From Paragorgia papillata (Eukaryota > Cnidaria > Anthozoa > Scleralcyonacea > Coralliidae): a DNA stretch of 64,000 nt. Of the stretch, positions 11,901-39,497 are shown piece after piece; position 1 is the stretch's first letter; each line of letters opens with the position of its first letter. A program made the position numbers and the translations under genes. The notes beneath the pieces were generated by a model that was not told the DNA's origin, made no database searches, and worked only from the letters and a program-made list of their open reading frames with translations. Where the stretch lies: NCBI GenBank assembly GCA_035771165.1, contig JAWNZC010000351.1:6752501-6816500 (forward strand), written 5' to 3'.

Positions 11901-13699
11901 ATTTTGTTAAGTTTTGGCCCCCTTGCTAGTTTTGGCACCCCTTCTGCAACCCATGCCAGCCAGGGGGGCCACCACACCACTGTTTAGGGGTTATTGTTAG
12001 ACATTTACACTTGATGCAGTCTACTTTACCTCCTTGTCAGTATACGTATCATCTGTTATGTAGACAAATTCAGACACCTCAGGGGGATAGATTTCCTCGA
12101 GCTTCGATGCAATCAGCATGCAAGCAGTACCAACAAGCTGGAGCTTTTTTCGAAGCACCACCATAGATGACAGAAATCGGTCAATATAATTAACAGCCAA
12201 GTACAAGGTTTCTGATGATAGTTTGTATTCCTTCAGCCACTTCAACTAACCAATCCACCAGAATTGCACGCATACTGTTGTTGATATCAGGTTGTTTTTT
12301 CATGTAGCCAGCTTTTGCTCTGTGATTTAACTGAAATAAAAATAGATTTGTATTCGACTTTCATGATCAATCTCCATACATCATGTTTATTGTTGCCCTT
12401 CTAAATCAATATGTAGTAGTTTGTGACATTTGGGGGGAAGCTGTCAAATTATAAAAGCCAGAAGCCATAGAGGTGTATGTCAGAGTGAAGGAAGCAGAAC
12501 TCAGACATTGTTCTATTTCTGGAATTCTGCCTCTTGGGGTCCAAAACCAATATAAACTGAAGAACAAGTCTTTAAATTTTTAAAAATAAATTTTAGTCTA
12601 AAAAAACCCGATTCGAGCACTGGTATGGCTTCGCAAGCTCGTTTAACTTGTTTTATATACCAATATTTGGCGAACAAGTTCGTAAACAACTTGGAAATGG
12701 AATTTATATTGAGGACTGATTTTTAAATTTTTATAATGACAGTAATACTGGCACGCACCACTGCACTTCGTTGCGAAATACTATATATATTCTACGAGAG
12801 TTAGTAGCCTAGCTTGATTCATGCTTACTTCTGCTTTCTTCAGATACTCGTGAATTTCGGCTGCATATTCAGGAACGTTGATAACGATATCTGCATTCTC
12901 ATCTATATCTTTGACAGGTTCTGGGCTATCGGGTTCTTCTTCCTCGTCACTGGAATCGAGTATCATGGGGGAGTCTATACAAAATTAAGGCGAAACAAAA
13001 ACCGTCTGAATATTACAGAATTTAAGGGATAAGACCCACAATAGAAAGCAAGAAAAAACCCTGAATTATCTACGCTTTTAAATATACCCTTTAGTTCGTC
13101 GAATACTCGGGGAGGAAGAAATACTTCGGCCAAAGGTCGTCTTGAAAGCGACGTTACTGCCGAGTCTAGGTCGAGGTTTTCTGACAAGACTGAAGACGAA
13201 GAAGCACGCTTGATCCCAACGAAGACTGGTTTGCTTGACTGACTTGGTTCTGGATCCACGTGAATTGAAAACGCTGGGGCAGGCGATACGTTGGACGACG
13301 ACTTGAACGACGATTTAATTGTCTTAGGAAGAGCATTTTCGTCATTCGAACCACGAAGAGAATTTGAGGAAGCCTGAAAGAAAAACGTGGAAACTGTAAA
13401 ATATTAAGCGAAGTCTAAGATTTTGTAATACGGCTTCTACACACAAATATACGAAGACAGAATGTTTGACTTCATTGCTGTATTTAAATAGAAATTTAAA
13501 GACTTGTACAAACCTTCGCCGCTCGATGTGGCTGAACTCGAATTATGTTCGAAGACAAATTTCCCAAAGCAGCACGTTTTGCAGGCAGAGCGTCATTTCT
13601 CTTTCCTTCACCGTTTTCGTTCTGTGCTCTCTTTGTTAATCTGTGCCTCTCATTCTGGTTGACCGCGTTGCCAGACACTCGAAGTCCTCTTGATGCCAT
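8861..13699 (-). CDS. CCNA: Cyclin A, copy 1 (8 exons, one-base frameshift in exon 4)
   Basis: A-type cyclin, the regulatory subunit of CDK1/CDK2 in S phase and G2/M, degraded via APC/C. Exons in transcript order: 13699-13514, 13373-13088, 12974-12829, 12330-12030, 11407-11267, 10514-10401, 9741-9608, 8912-8861; all introns are GT-AG. Joined, they would encode 452 residues, close to other cyclin A proteins. Visible features: destruction box [10 protein letters not shown] (residues 42-51); linker of low complexity; [12 protein letters not shown] at about 226-237; [33 protein letters not shown]; second fold with [11 protein letters not shown]-terminus EKYSESR. The start is the first ATG of an open exon with the D-box. 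Oddity: exon 4 is 301 nt where 300 is expected. An extra G at 12230/12231 turns ...VEVAEEYKL into a short tail ending at a stop at 12192-12190, about residue 252. This could be a sequencing error or a recent pseudogene; every other exon is intact. Copy 2 lies upstream on the same strand. Confidence 0.9.
9053..9167. repeat. Hairpin element in intron 7 of cyclin A copy 1
   Basis: Near-perfect palindrome. Both arms carry CCCCGTTT(A/G)CACTAGAGC and ATCCGGATTCACATTG, with a ~10-bp loop. The opposed reading frames here are mirror images of each other. Confidence 0.75.
9206..9405. repeat. Foldback repeat in intron 7 of cyclin A copy 1
   Basis: The arms contain ACGCTTTATCACGATTCCTC and its inverse, separated by about 120 bp that itself starts and ends with a TTTTAAA-type inverted pair. 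Confidence 0.65.
9608..9741 (-). CDS. CCNA: Cyclin A copy 1, exon 7
   Basis: 134 nt, the same length as exon 7 of copy 2. It reads [10 protein letters not shown]...[13 protein letters not shown], the end of the C-terminal cyclin fold. Donor AG|GTATTC leaves phase 2. Confidence 0.9.
10050..10337. repeat. Dispersed repeat, copy 1 (intron 6)
   Basis: Shares TTTGATTGGCTC(T)TGCAAAA, AAACTTCGGA, AGCCAATCAGA and ending TCACTTCACGC-GGAAGGTCTA with 15890-16128. The left boundary is uncertain. Confidence 0.5.
10401..10514 (-). CDS. CCNA: Cyclin A copy 1, exon 6
   Basis: 114 nt, 38 codons, phase 0 at both ends. It reads [19 protein letters not shown] then [19 protein letters not shown]. The [11 protein letters not shown] segment is nearly the vertebrate cyclin A sequence. 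Confidence 0.93.
11267..11407 (-). CDS. CCNA: Cyclin A copy 1, exon 5
   Basis: 141 nt, 47 codons, phase 0. It starts [16 protein letters not shown] and ends KKFSFLTR before GTAAGT. It spans the join between the two cyclin folds and keeps the Glu of the CDK-contacting RMEHLVL-type helix. Confidence 0.93.
11477..11982. mobile_element. Non-autonomous hAT-type element in intron 4 of cyclin A copy 1
   Basis: 506 bp. The ends are CAGTAGCGTCGTGGC and an inverted CAGTGGTGTGGTGGCC. It is flanked by perfect 8-bp duplications TTTAGGGG (11469-11476, 11983-11990). It contains a C-run, an A-rich stretch and AAACCTCTAGGGGGGTC, all shared with 42421-42739. 8-bp duplications with CAGTG ends are characteristic of hAT. 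Its right duplication ends only 38 bp from the exon 4 donor. Confidence 0.82.
12030..12330 (-). CDS. CCNA: Cyclin A copy 1, exon 4 (frameshifted)
   Basis: 301 nt between a phase-0 acceptor (TATTTCAG) and a phase-0 donor (GAG|GTAAAG). It begins [15 protein letters not shown], then [14 protein letters not shown]. The frame then breaks at GAAGGAATAC, where copy 2 has an in-frame GAAGAG codon pair, and resumes as [19 protein letters not shown]. Everything after the break is open and conserved to the donor. Confidence 0.92.
12829..12974 (-). CDS. CCNA: Cyclin A copy 1, exon 3
   Basis: 146 nt. It starts by completing GAC (G|AC), then [19 protein letters not shown] and ends [14 protein letters not shown] before GTAAGC. 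The [10 protein letters not shown] helix precedes the cyclin box, as in other A and B cyclins. Confidence 0.9.
13088..13373 (-). CDS. CCNA: Cyclin A copy 1, exon 2
   Basis: 286 nt, ending in phase 1 (AAG G|GTATAT). A Ser-rich, weakly conserved N-terminal linker: [17 protein letters not shown] and [15 protein letters not shown] are visible, ending [11 protein letters not shown]. Confidence 0.82.
13514..13699 (-). CDS. CCNA: Cyclin A copy 1, exon 1
   Basis: 62 codons from ATG at 13699, with donor AAG|GTTTGT in phase 0. It contains the destruction box [10 protein letters not shown] at residues 42-51, preceded by a basic stretch ([10 protein letters not shown]). Confidence 0.9.
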
Positions 13700-13907
13700 G
13701 TTTTTGATTTCAATGTTTACGGGTTGGCGAAACAGTTCAGGATTACTCTAACTCTAATATCTTTCAGGTCTTGCTTGGCTGTATGGCTCTTTTTGGCACC
13801 ACAGATAAGACGACACGATTGTTCTTCTTGAAATATCAATGCAAACGCTTCGAATCAATGTTCTACAGCAAGGAGTCCAGAGCTTGATAGAATAATTCAA
13901 CCAACGA

Positions 13908-13976
13908 TTCGAACTTCGAAGCTGTCCGGTGTCCACGCTCGGATTTTAAGTTCCCCGCTCATAAAAACTAGCCAAT
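13908..13976 (-). promoter_or_regulatory. Candidate cell-cycle promoter of cyclin A copy 1
   Basis: About 210-280 bp upstream of the ATG lie two TTCGAA sites (13908-13913, 13915-13920) and an inverted CCAAT box (13972-13976). CHR-type elements (TTTGAA/TTCGAA) downstream of CCAAT boxes are the usual control of animal cyclin A genes. The match is by motif only. Confidence 0.3.
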
Positions 13977-14189
13977 CAAATACGAGACCAAAAACATTAT
14001 CGTTTCCGGTTATTAGCATTTTCAATACCAGGTCACCACATTAACATGCTGTCACGGCCAAGTGTTTTCACTAGATTTAATTAAAGGAAGCTGAATTGCC
14101 AATTCAAAATTTTACTAATTTTTGAGAAAGTCACACTGTTATGCGGATATGTATTATATTTAAGAAATAGAAAACATTATCCGTGTTTC

Positions 14190-14330
14190 CATAGAGTTAT
14201 AGAGAAACACGAGTGGAAGTTTGGGAGAACGAGAAATTGTAGTGGGAACACGAGCCCGCAGGGCGAGTGTTTCCACGCTATTTCGAGTTCTCCCAAACGT
14301 CCACAAGTGTTTCTATAACTCTATGGGAAC
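14190..14330. repeat. Palindromic repeat
   Basis: The arms carry CATAGAGTTATAGAGAAACAC and its imperfect inverse, plus GTTTGGGAGAACGAGAAAT against ATTTCGAGTTCTCCCAAAC. A related short hairpin lies at about 14497-14533. Confidence 0.65.
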
Positions 14331-14640
14331 ACAGAAAATTTTTTGTCTATTTCCTTTATAAAATAACCTGTCGAAAATAGGTATAGAACGTAAAAATAAT
14401 CACTGCATCAAAGCGTAAATTCTCCTTACTCTTCATAATGGCGTATAATGGTGTATCCTTACACTGAATGATGGCGTATTGAATGGCGTGGACCTTGCCG
14501 TGTTTCCATAAAGTTATAGAAACACGGCTTTCAACCAATCGCCAGGCTTGTTTTCAAAATGTTATTTTATAAAGGGAAGTGGAAGATTGATAAATCGTAA
14601 AACATATTTAATTTTCAGGCAGCGTACTTTTAGTGTAATT

Positions 14641-14785
14641 ATTTCCACTAGGCGTAAAATGTCTCGCGCTCGACTTTTTTCTTTTGTCTTGTGAGTTTCC
14701 ATGTGGAACGAAGTAGAAAACTATTCAATTTGTATAATAGAAAAGTCGGGCGCGCGACATTTTACGCCTAGTGGAAATCCAGCTT
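14641..14785. mobile_element. Palindromic MITE, copy 1 (left end truncated)
   Basis: The inverted arms carry CCACTAGGCGTAAAATGTC and CGCGCTCGACTTTT. It is about 95% identical by eye to 41396-41543. The right end reads AAATCCAGCT; the matching left end is missing. Confidence 0.8.
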
Positions 14786-15436
14786 TACACAAGAACAGGC
14801 AAAAATTTAGCAAGAACCAAAATTTGAGAGCGATAGGGCATTTGGGTGGCTGAACTGTATATATGGAAACTAAAATGTCAAATTTTGTCAAAAAAGTCTA
14901 AGACTGAAATAAAGAATTTTTATCAAAAATGGTCAGATTTTAATTAACTCAAAATGCTTAGATATCACTTCTGAAAGCTTAACTTAATCTAAGAAGTCAA
15001 ATTGTGTATGAAATATCTTTCCACGAATTTTAAAAAATATGCTGACGTCAGCATTAACAAAATTTAAAACTCTATATTAATTAAATCATATTAAGCGAAA
15101 CTTTTTGACGGAAACTTTTATAAATTATAATTTAGATTTTAGATTTTTTGACGACGTCGTCATATTATTTATCTTTTACCCATAATTATTGCACTCCAAA
15201 CAATAATAATGACTCATTTGTTTGGTTTGTCCGCGCATTTTGTGCTATAAATAGTAACTCGGCGATATGCTAATAAAAGTACGTACAGACTATGCAGTTG
15301 ATTTATTATTTGCAATTATTCATATTTGAGAACCTAGCAAACGATACTCAAGATGTTAACAGTCAACCTTGTTGTTAGTTGTTGTTCATTTTTTGTTTTG
15401 TTTTTTATTTGGTTTCTTTTGGGGTTTTTTGTTTTG

Positions 15437-15494
15437 TTGTTGTTTTTTTTTTGGGGGGGGGGTTTTTTTTGGGGGGGGCGTTTTGGGGGGGGGC
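15437..15494. repeat. T- and G-rich low-complexity tract
   Basis: Alternating runs of T and G. The reading frames through it on both strands are low-complexity artefacts. Confidence 0.9.
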
Positions 15495-15889
15495 AAGAAT
15501 TTTTACCAGAACAATTAAGAGTCATGAGACTGATATGTATTTTTAAGTCATATTTTTGCAAAGTTGAATTTAGGATATAAAAATGCAATGCTGCACATTA
15601 CCAGCGTATTCAGAAATCTTAGTCAGGGAGTTTTCAACTGATCGGGGCGATGCATCTTTAATTTACGCCGGAATCGATCAAATTTAATTGCAGAGTCATA
15701 TTCAGTAGAGTATTTACCACAAACACACAAACACCTGACGAATTGCAGCTTCTGAGTTGCTATAAAAATAAATTTTTCAAAAGAATTATTAAAAATTAGT
15801 AATTTTTGTTTTCTAACAAATTGTATAATAGTACCATTGTATAATATCTTGCCTCAGGTCTAATCACTGACCTATATACATGTCAGTTT

Positions 15890-16128
15890 TAGTGGGTCTA
15901 ATATGTCATGCTCGCACCCTCACATCAGTACATAAACGACAATTCCACGTAATAGTGCGTGTGAAGTGCGTAGATAATGCGTTTAGATATTTGATTGGCT
16001 CTTGCAAAACGTCAATTCGGACTTTTAAAACTTCGGAAAACTTTGTGTAATAGCCAATCAGATTTGTCAAAAAGAAACTTAAGATCACGTGATCCAATCA
16101 CTTCACGCGGAAAGGTCTAAATCTAGTA
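15890..16128. repeat. Dispersed repeat, copy 2
   Basis: Related to 10050-10337: shares ATTTGATTGGCTCTTGCAAA, AAACTTCGGA, AGCCAATCAGA and CACTTCACGCGGAAAGGTCTA in the same order. Confidence 0.5.
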
Positions 16129-16233
16129 CATAGCCCTCTCCTTGAGCTCTTCATTGGATCCTCCGCTGGATCCTCGTTGTTCCTCATTACCCTCTACCGC
16201 ATTACGTTATCCATTCCACCTTCTTAGCTTATT

Positions 16234-16620
16234 ACCGTATTTATTCCAATAGACGCCCTGGGCGTTTATTGAAAAATTGAGTTCTGAAAGGGGGCGTTTA
16301 TTAAAGAGAGAGGTTTATTTCAAAATTTGATATTTCAATTATTAAACAAAAAAACAAACACGTCACACAAATGTTCATGTAACAATAAAATAATCTTAAA
16401 AGTTATTGTTAAAAAATAGAGCGTTGCATTGTATTTTTGTTTTACGTTTTGTGTTGACATGTATATTGGGAAGTATATCATTTATTGGGGGGCGTTTATT
16501 GGAGAGGGGCGTTCATTGGAGAGGGGCGTTTATTAAATATTTTTATTGGTAGAGGGGGCGTCTATTGGAGAGGGACGTGTCGTTTATTTGATATTGGGCG
16601 TCTATCGGAATAAATACGGT
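16234..16620. mobile_element. TIR element with ACCGTATTTATTCC ends (387 bp)
   Basis: The left end ACCGTATTTATTCCAATAGA and the right end ACCGTATTTATTCCGATAGA (inverted) differ at one base. Both are followed by CGCCC. Subterminal GGGCGTTTATT repeats recur about seven times, as expected for transposase-binding sites. No transposase is present. Confidence 0.72.
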
Positions 16621-16765
16621 ATATTAAGCCCGTATATGAAGCGCTCAAGAATCCTCTGCGGAGGAGAGAGATTACATAGTACTCGCGTCTTTTCTTGCTG
16701 TTACCACCAATTCTCGCTAACTAAAATAGACTGTATCTGGGTGTTACAAAAGGAAAATATCTTTA

Positions 16766-16866
16766 TTAACTCTTTCCTGTCCGAATCGGTCTTTGATATT
16801 TTACTCTGGCTAACGCCAGACGATTTTATTCACCTCTGGGGAAGCCCTCGGACAGGAATGAGTTAA
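16766..16866. mobile_element. GTCTGG MITE copy (101 bp)
   Basis: Arms TTAACTCTTTCCTGTCCGA and its inverse (one mismatch) flank the core TCTGGCTAACGCCAGACG (minus sense CGTCTGGCGTTAGCCAGA). Confidence 0.7.
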
Positions 16867-16978
16867 AGATGTTTTAAATACACTTGTTTTTTAAATAATA
16901 AATGCTTGACGTTTGAAACCCGTGTGAAAATAGTCAAATTTACAATTGTTTATTTCAAAAAAAGATTTTTATATTTAA

Positions 16979-17090
16979 TCCTTTACCGGTCAAATTAGCA
17001 AGAGGAATCCACTTGACGAGTAAAATCGTCTGGCGTTAGCCAGAGTAAAAGTAATGTTGCCAAATGGCAACCATGCCCGGTAAAAAAAGA
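16979..17090. mobile_element. GTCTGG MITE copy
   Basis: Contains the core CGTCTGGCGTTAGCCAGA flanked by AGTAAAAT on both sides, with CCTTTACCGGTCAA and GCCCGGTAAAAAAAG as partial arms. Confidence 0.6.
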
Positions 17091-17110
17091 TGAGATAAAA
17101 TAAACAAAGC

Positions 17111-17362
17111 AGGTGGCCGTTGCTACACGCGAGTTGCACGATCATGCGCACGCATCATTTTGGCGGGCCACATGCATAATTTTGGCGGGCTACATGTATA
17201 ACAAATGTGAAATGAAAGAAATTCGGCAATTTTCTGAAGATATTACCATCAGGACTTATTTCTATCTTTAAAAATAGTTAAATTTGTTTAGTATTGGCCA
17301 CGTTTTAATGCATATGGCCCGCCAAAATGATGCGCGCGCAACTTCGTGCAACTGGCCTATAG
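17111..17362. repeat. Inverted-repeat MITE (~250 bp)
   Basis: The arms share GTTGCACGA, GCGC(A/G)CGCATCATTTTGGC and GGGCCAYATGCAT in inverted order. The left arm has an internal duplication of TTTTGGCGGGC. Confidence 0.65.
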
Positions 17363-17975
17363 GAACATGGTTTAAACTTTAAAGGCGTATTACATATTAG
17401 CTATATTTTTTTGTAATTATATCAGCAATGGGAACGAGGATGATCAGCAATCATACTTTACCCAAGCAGTTGTAGAATAAATTACTGTTGTAATTAATTT
17501 GCTGTTTTTAGATCATAGATTATTTATATAACCTATTCAATATTCAATAATAAGAACACAACATAGCAATATAGAAATTTAATATCTGTAACAACTTAAG
17601 CCACTGGATCAGTAAGTATACACCCATCATTAATTAGTTACACTACCATAATTATTTACATACTATTGTATACAGTGGATAATATAAATTAGATGCTATT
17701 ATATTTTGGTATAATTTTGTTATATAGTATAGAATATAGTATAGCTAGTATACATGTAATAAAAATTAAGATTTAACATTCATTCAATAATTATTAATTA
17801 ATATATGTATATATATATATATACAATTCATATGTATAGGTAAACAGTATTGAATTGTACACAATTTTTGCATAAATTAAGTTCGTAATTTTAGTTTCAT
17901 TTATAATAATTTTAAATTCGTATTATTTTTGTAAAATTGAGCACGACCAGCATGCTGTGTGTGGTAAGATTACCA

Positions 17976-35397
<17,422 letters not shown>

Positions 35398-36125
35398 AGC
35401 AGTTCCAAGTTAGCTGGTGAAAATTAATTTGATTTTTGATACAAATAAAGCTTTATAAGTATCAAATACAAACTAAAAACTCAAAGTTTTTATTCGCCAT
35501 CACTCGTCAAAAGAATTCGTCATTTCTCGTCATGGCACACGAATGTTTCGTCAGATTTTTCATATTTTTCAAATATGGCCTCCAGATTTTTAGGGACGCC
35601 GGGAGGACTGGGTACGAATAATTTAAAAGCAATGAATTGAAAAATGTAGTTTGATACAAAAATAAGCACTAGCTAACTGGTCGTGAAATAGAAGTAACCC
35701 TGCAAATAACAAGCCAATACAACAAGATTTATACTATTATAGTATAGATTGCAGGTTATTTCCAAGGTCGTAGTTGGCACCGTTGCGAAGTCAGTTGCCG
35801 AGCAACCGAGGGGTTTTAGATTTGGAGACAAATATTTAAATTCAGTAACACACAAGTCACCCTACTTTAAAATAAGCAAACTGTTGTAAATTGATAAAAA
35901 TGGGAAAATGTTTCTATATAAGAGATATATACCGGATTTACATGAAGATGCACACGACAAAAGCACAGTGTAGCCATCAGATTGCACCCAGTCTTTGCGA
36001 TTTTTGCCATTATTCATTGTGCATTGGACGACTTTCTTCTGAGTGAAAAACGGTCCATAATTAAGAAAGATGCTAAAGAGCCCGCAAAAACCTATCGACC
36101 AACATTGCTTCTACCTATCATTAGT

Positions 36126-36423
36126 ATAAATACACAGGTTATAGAAAATCACGCGCGCTGATTGGTCGAGCTACTTCGGATTAATTCTCGATAATCACCT
36201 ACAGCGTTTATTCAAAATGGCCGCCAGCCAAGTTGTCAATGCGACAGACGAGGAAATTAACAATTTTAAAGAAAATGTTGTTCCTAAAAGTACGAAAATG
36301 TGTATTTATACTAATTTTTATAAATATTAACCTCAGACTCAGTGAATATCGGTGAATAATAACCTCGACGTCGTTCGGTTATTATACACCGATATTCACC
36401 TCGCCTTCGGCGAATAATTGTTA
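36126..36423. mobile_element. ~300-bp insertion in the LINE with a short ORF and palindrome
   Basis: Interrupts the RT between LLLPIIS and KVLGRC; ATTAGTA (left) and ATTGGTA (right) may be an imperfect target duplication. At 36217 it has an ATG frame starting MAASQVVNATDEEINNFKEN then VVPKSTK. The right part is a palindrome with GAATATCGGTGAATAATAAC and a CTCG-rich centre. Confidence 0.6.
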
Positions 36424-37639
36424 ATTGGTAAAGTGTTGGGACGCTGTGTTTCCAGAAGGCTCTACGATCACATGATTTGCTCTATTTCCCTAATGCAACA
36501 TGGATTATTAAGGAGTCTTTCGTGCACTTTATACTCAACTTCTGCAAGTCCTCCATGCCATATCATTGGACAAAATCTCGACAAAAATATTCAGACTGAT
36601 ATTTTATATCTAGACTTTGCCAAAGCCTCCGACTCCGTTGACCACAACCTAATTTTGGCAAAACTAAAGTTATATGGCGTGAAAGGAGTGTCCTTGTCTG
36701 ATTCAGAGATTACCTGATTGGTCCATCACCAGAAATTTTGGTCATTTGTGCCGCTGCTCTCTGTCGCCTAATAATAGTATAATTATGTATTCTAATGCGT
36801 TTGATTCTATTGTATGCTAGTGTATTCTCATTATTCAGGTCATTGAGTTCTTTAGAATTTGCCTAAATCGTGCATGTATGTATATGTAAACAACCTGTAA
36901 ACGGCTATAAGAACTGTGAAATCAAGCAAGTTCAAACGCTTTTGGAAGTACTATGCTAGGGACAAATCAGAATCTTTATGTGCTCAGGAAGTAGACTGAC
37001 TCATGCCGAATGCATTGCGATCTGGAGACTTCGCATCGCCCGTAACGTGGTTGATCAATTTGGCCAATTTCTAGCACCTGTTTACAAAGATTACTATGGC
37101 TAACACTATGGATAGTGGCAATTTTAGTGCAAAAATAAGACGAGCTAGGGAAGTACTTTGTCGTCGAGCTAAGAAACAGTTTTTTAGTTGTTTAGCTTAG
37201 TCCATGCTGAAGTCAGATGGATCTGGAGAAAGAAGAAATATATCACCGTTTAAGCAAAATTTGAATTATTGTGTGCTCTCCTTACTATTTACTGTTGAGA
37301 ATCTCATTATTATGGTCGTTAATGCGCACGCGCGCAATTTGTCCCAAATTTCTGGCAATGCGCACTCATGACGAGTTGTTGTGGACGGTGCAGCCCCTAG
37401 CTGGTCACCTATGACTTCTAGTGTTCCTTAGGTTAGGGCAGCATACTCGGACCGATGCTATTTGTTTTATTCATAAATGATTTGCCAAACGTTATATCTG
37501 ATGAAGTAAAGGTTGCCTTATGTGCTGATGACACCAAAGATTTTAGACAAATCACTTCTAAAGCTGATCCTCAGCATCTGCAACAAACATTGTCTGATCT
37601 GGCCACTTGGAGTTACAGCAATTGTCAACAACATGATCA

Positions 37640-38215
37640 AGGTGGCTCCCTACTGTTTCTTCAAAAGTGGAACTGAACAATGCAAGTTTCATCCTCAGAA
37701 GAAAGTGCTCATGAATATTTTGGAAAAGAGTGAAACTAACGTTATGCATAAAATAACGTTCAGGGTATCAAATACTGTTAACAGATAATGTTTCAGCCGT
37801 TGCTATGGCAACAGTGACGTTTCAAAATGGCTCGTTTTTGCATGAAAACATATTTTTAATTAAGTAATCAACAGTTAGATTTTTTTTAAATTCTGTAGAT
37901 CCAATTTTTTTGAAAAATAGAAAACCATAATTTTTTCTTAGATTTACAAATCTTTTTTTTTTAAATCTGCCTATTAATTACTTAAATTTAATTAAAGAAA
38001 TGTTTTAATACAAAAACATTTGGGGGTCACCGAACTCGTTTTTTAAATAAATTGAATTAAATGTAAATTTACAGCCGGCAATTTTGAAAGGTCACTGTTG
38101 TCATAGCAACGGCACACAATGTTTTGAACGTTATTCTATGCATAACGTTAGTTTCACTCTTTTTCAAATTATTCATGATCATGATTACCTTTTGAAGAAA
38201 CAGTAGGAAGCCACG
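37640..38215. mobile_element. Foldback element A, copy 2, inside the LINE
   Basis: The arms share CTACTGTTTCTTCAAAA, AGAGTGAAACTAACGTTATG and GTTGCTATGGCAACAGTGAC in inverted order. Same family as 32925-34405 by the X-box-like site, GACGTTTCAAAATGGC and the A/T-rich centre. Confidence 0.7.
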
Positions 38216-39211
38216 TTAATGATTCTAGCTAAATGTAATAAACTTTTATAGTGTCACAGAAAAAAGCCCTGTTTCCTTCACCTACCAACTTGGTCCAGTG
38301 AACCTGTTACATGTCGAAGAAGAAAACGATCTTGGGTTAGTTATATATGACCACGAAACTCTCGTGGGATTTATACATCCATGGTATAGTGCATGGAAGG
38401 CTACAAACTTCTAGGGCTGAAAATACTCAAACTTTGAGATTGAAAACCGCAACAACGACAAATAAATGCAGAATATGACAAATACGATTCAGAAGAGAGT
38501 TCCTTATACTAGTTGAATCAGATTGAAACGAGTACGAAGGTTGTTCATGTGCACTTATATTTTGACAAATTCCAGGACAAGGTTACTCATATTTAGACCC
38601 CGCCGTATTAAACTTTTTTTAGCAATTTCTGAAACTCAGATAGGTAGCGGGTGGAAGATTTTTTAAGTAAAAACTAAAAAAATCCATAACCCCTCGATCT
38701 CCTGAGCAATTGTTGACTTCTAAAACCCATATACTTAATTAAGGTGTATGCAAACAAATTGTAACCCTTCCTCAAGAAGACTTTAAGTTCAACACTCTTT
38801 TTAAAGAAATATAAAGTAATAATAAATACAACTTAAAAACATCGATAACGCGTTTAGCGCCTTGAAGCCAAATTCCCGAATTTGCCATACTTAGGCGGCA
38901 ATCCAAAACTAACATTGACCCTAACACTAAACTTAATTTCAATATTAACCTACCTAGCTAGCTAATCTTAACACCATAATTCTAACATTAACCACCATCC
39001 ATTCCTAACGTACACTACCAACGTATACTATAGTATGTTAAACATACTATAGCTGTGTATAACATATAACCAAAATTTTCATCCACCATCATCATAATAC
39101 GGCATGAAGTCACTCCTAGGACGCAGCACACTTTTTTAATTTCACTGTTTGGCCGGAGTAAATAACATATATATCTTCGTCAGTACATTATAATTAATGT
39201 CACTGCATTTA

Positions 39212-39376
39212 GTACAGAGTACGTCATTTTCTGCACTTGACGTCATTTTCAGTCTTTTGAATTCTATTGAAAATATACAAAAGCTAAGACAATAAACGAA
39301 ATTAAAAAGAATTCAAAAGAAAAATTGAAAAGAAATTGACGTCATAGAGTGAAAGTTACGTATTCTATACTTATTA
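39212..39376 (+). repeat. CRE-bearing repeat, copy 1
   Basis: About 165 bp, partly self-inverted, with TGACGTCA at 39238-39245 and 39337-39344, CTTTTGAATTCTATTGAAA and a TTACGTATTCTATAC end. Confidence 0.75.
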
Positions 39377-39497
39377 TATATAGTCTATATGATAATTCTA
39401 AATGTGATGTAATTGTATTAAAGTACATTATATTTTATGTAAATTTGAAGATATGATAAAATAATTGAATTTGTCAATTGCAATTCTACAATAATTA

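Larger units (their letters stand above)
13977..17975. other. Intergenic stretch between the cyclin A copies
   Basis: No exon was recognised. It holds palindromes at 14190-14330 and 14640-14785, a T/G-rich tract at 15437-15494, a dispersed repeat at 15890-16128, a TIR element at 16234-16620, two GTCTGG MITE copies and an inverted repeat at 17111-17362. About 17400-17940 is plain AT-rich sequence. Copy 2's stop is about 4.3 kb upstream of copy 1's start. Confidence 0.6.
36030..38420 (+). mobile_element. Dead LINE (non-LTR retrotransposon) reverse transcriptase
   Basis: The order of RT blocks is preserved but broken. 36063-36125 reads KKDAKEPAKTYRPTLLLPII (palm entry block). 36424-36715 reads GKVLGRCVSRRLYDHM, QHGLLRS and TDILYLDFAKASDSVDH. 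37376-37650 reads VVVDGAAPSWSP, then, after a stop and frameshift, SILGPMLFVLFINDLPN and LCADDTK, where the catalytic YADD has become CADD. 38257-38414 reads KSPVSFTYQLGP and HVEEENDLGLVIYD. Insertions lie at 36126-36423, about 36735-37370 and 37640-38215. No intact frame or endonuclease is seen. Confidence 0.8.
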
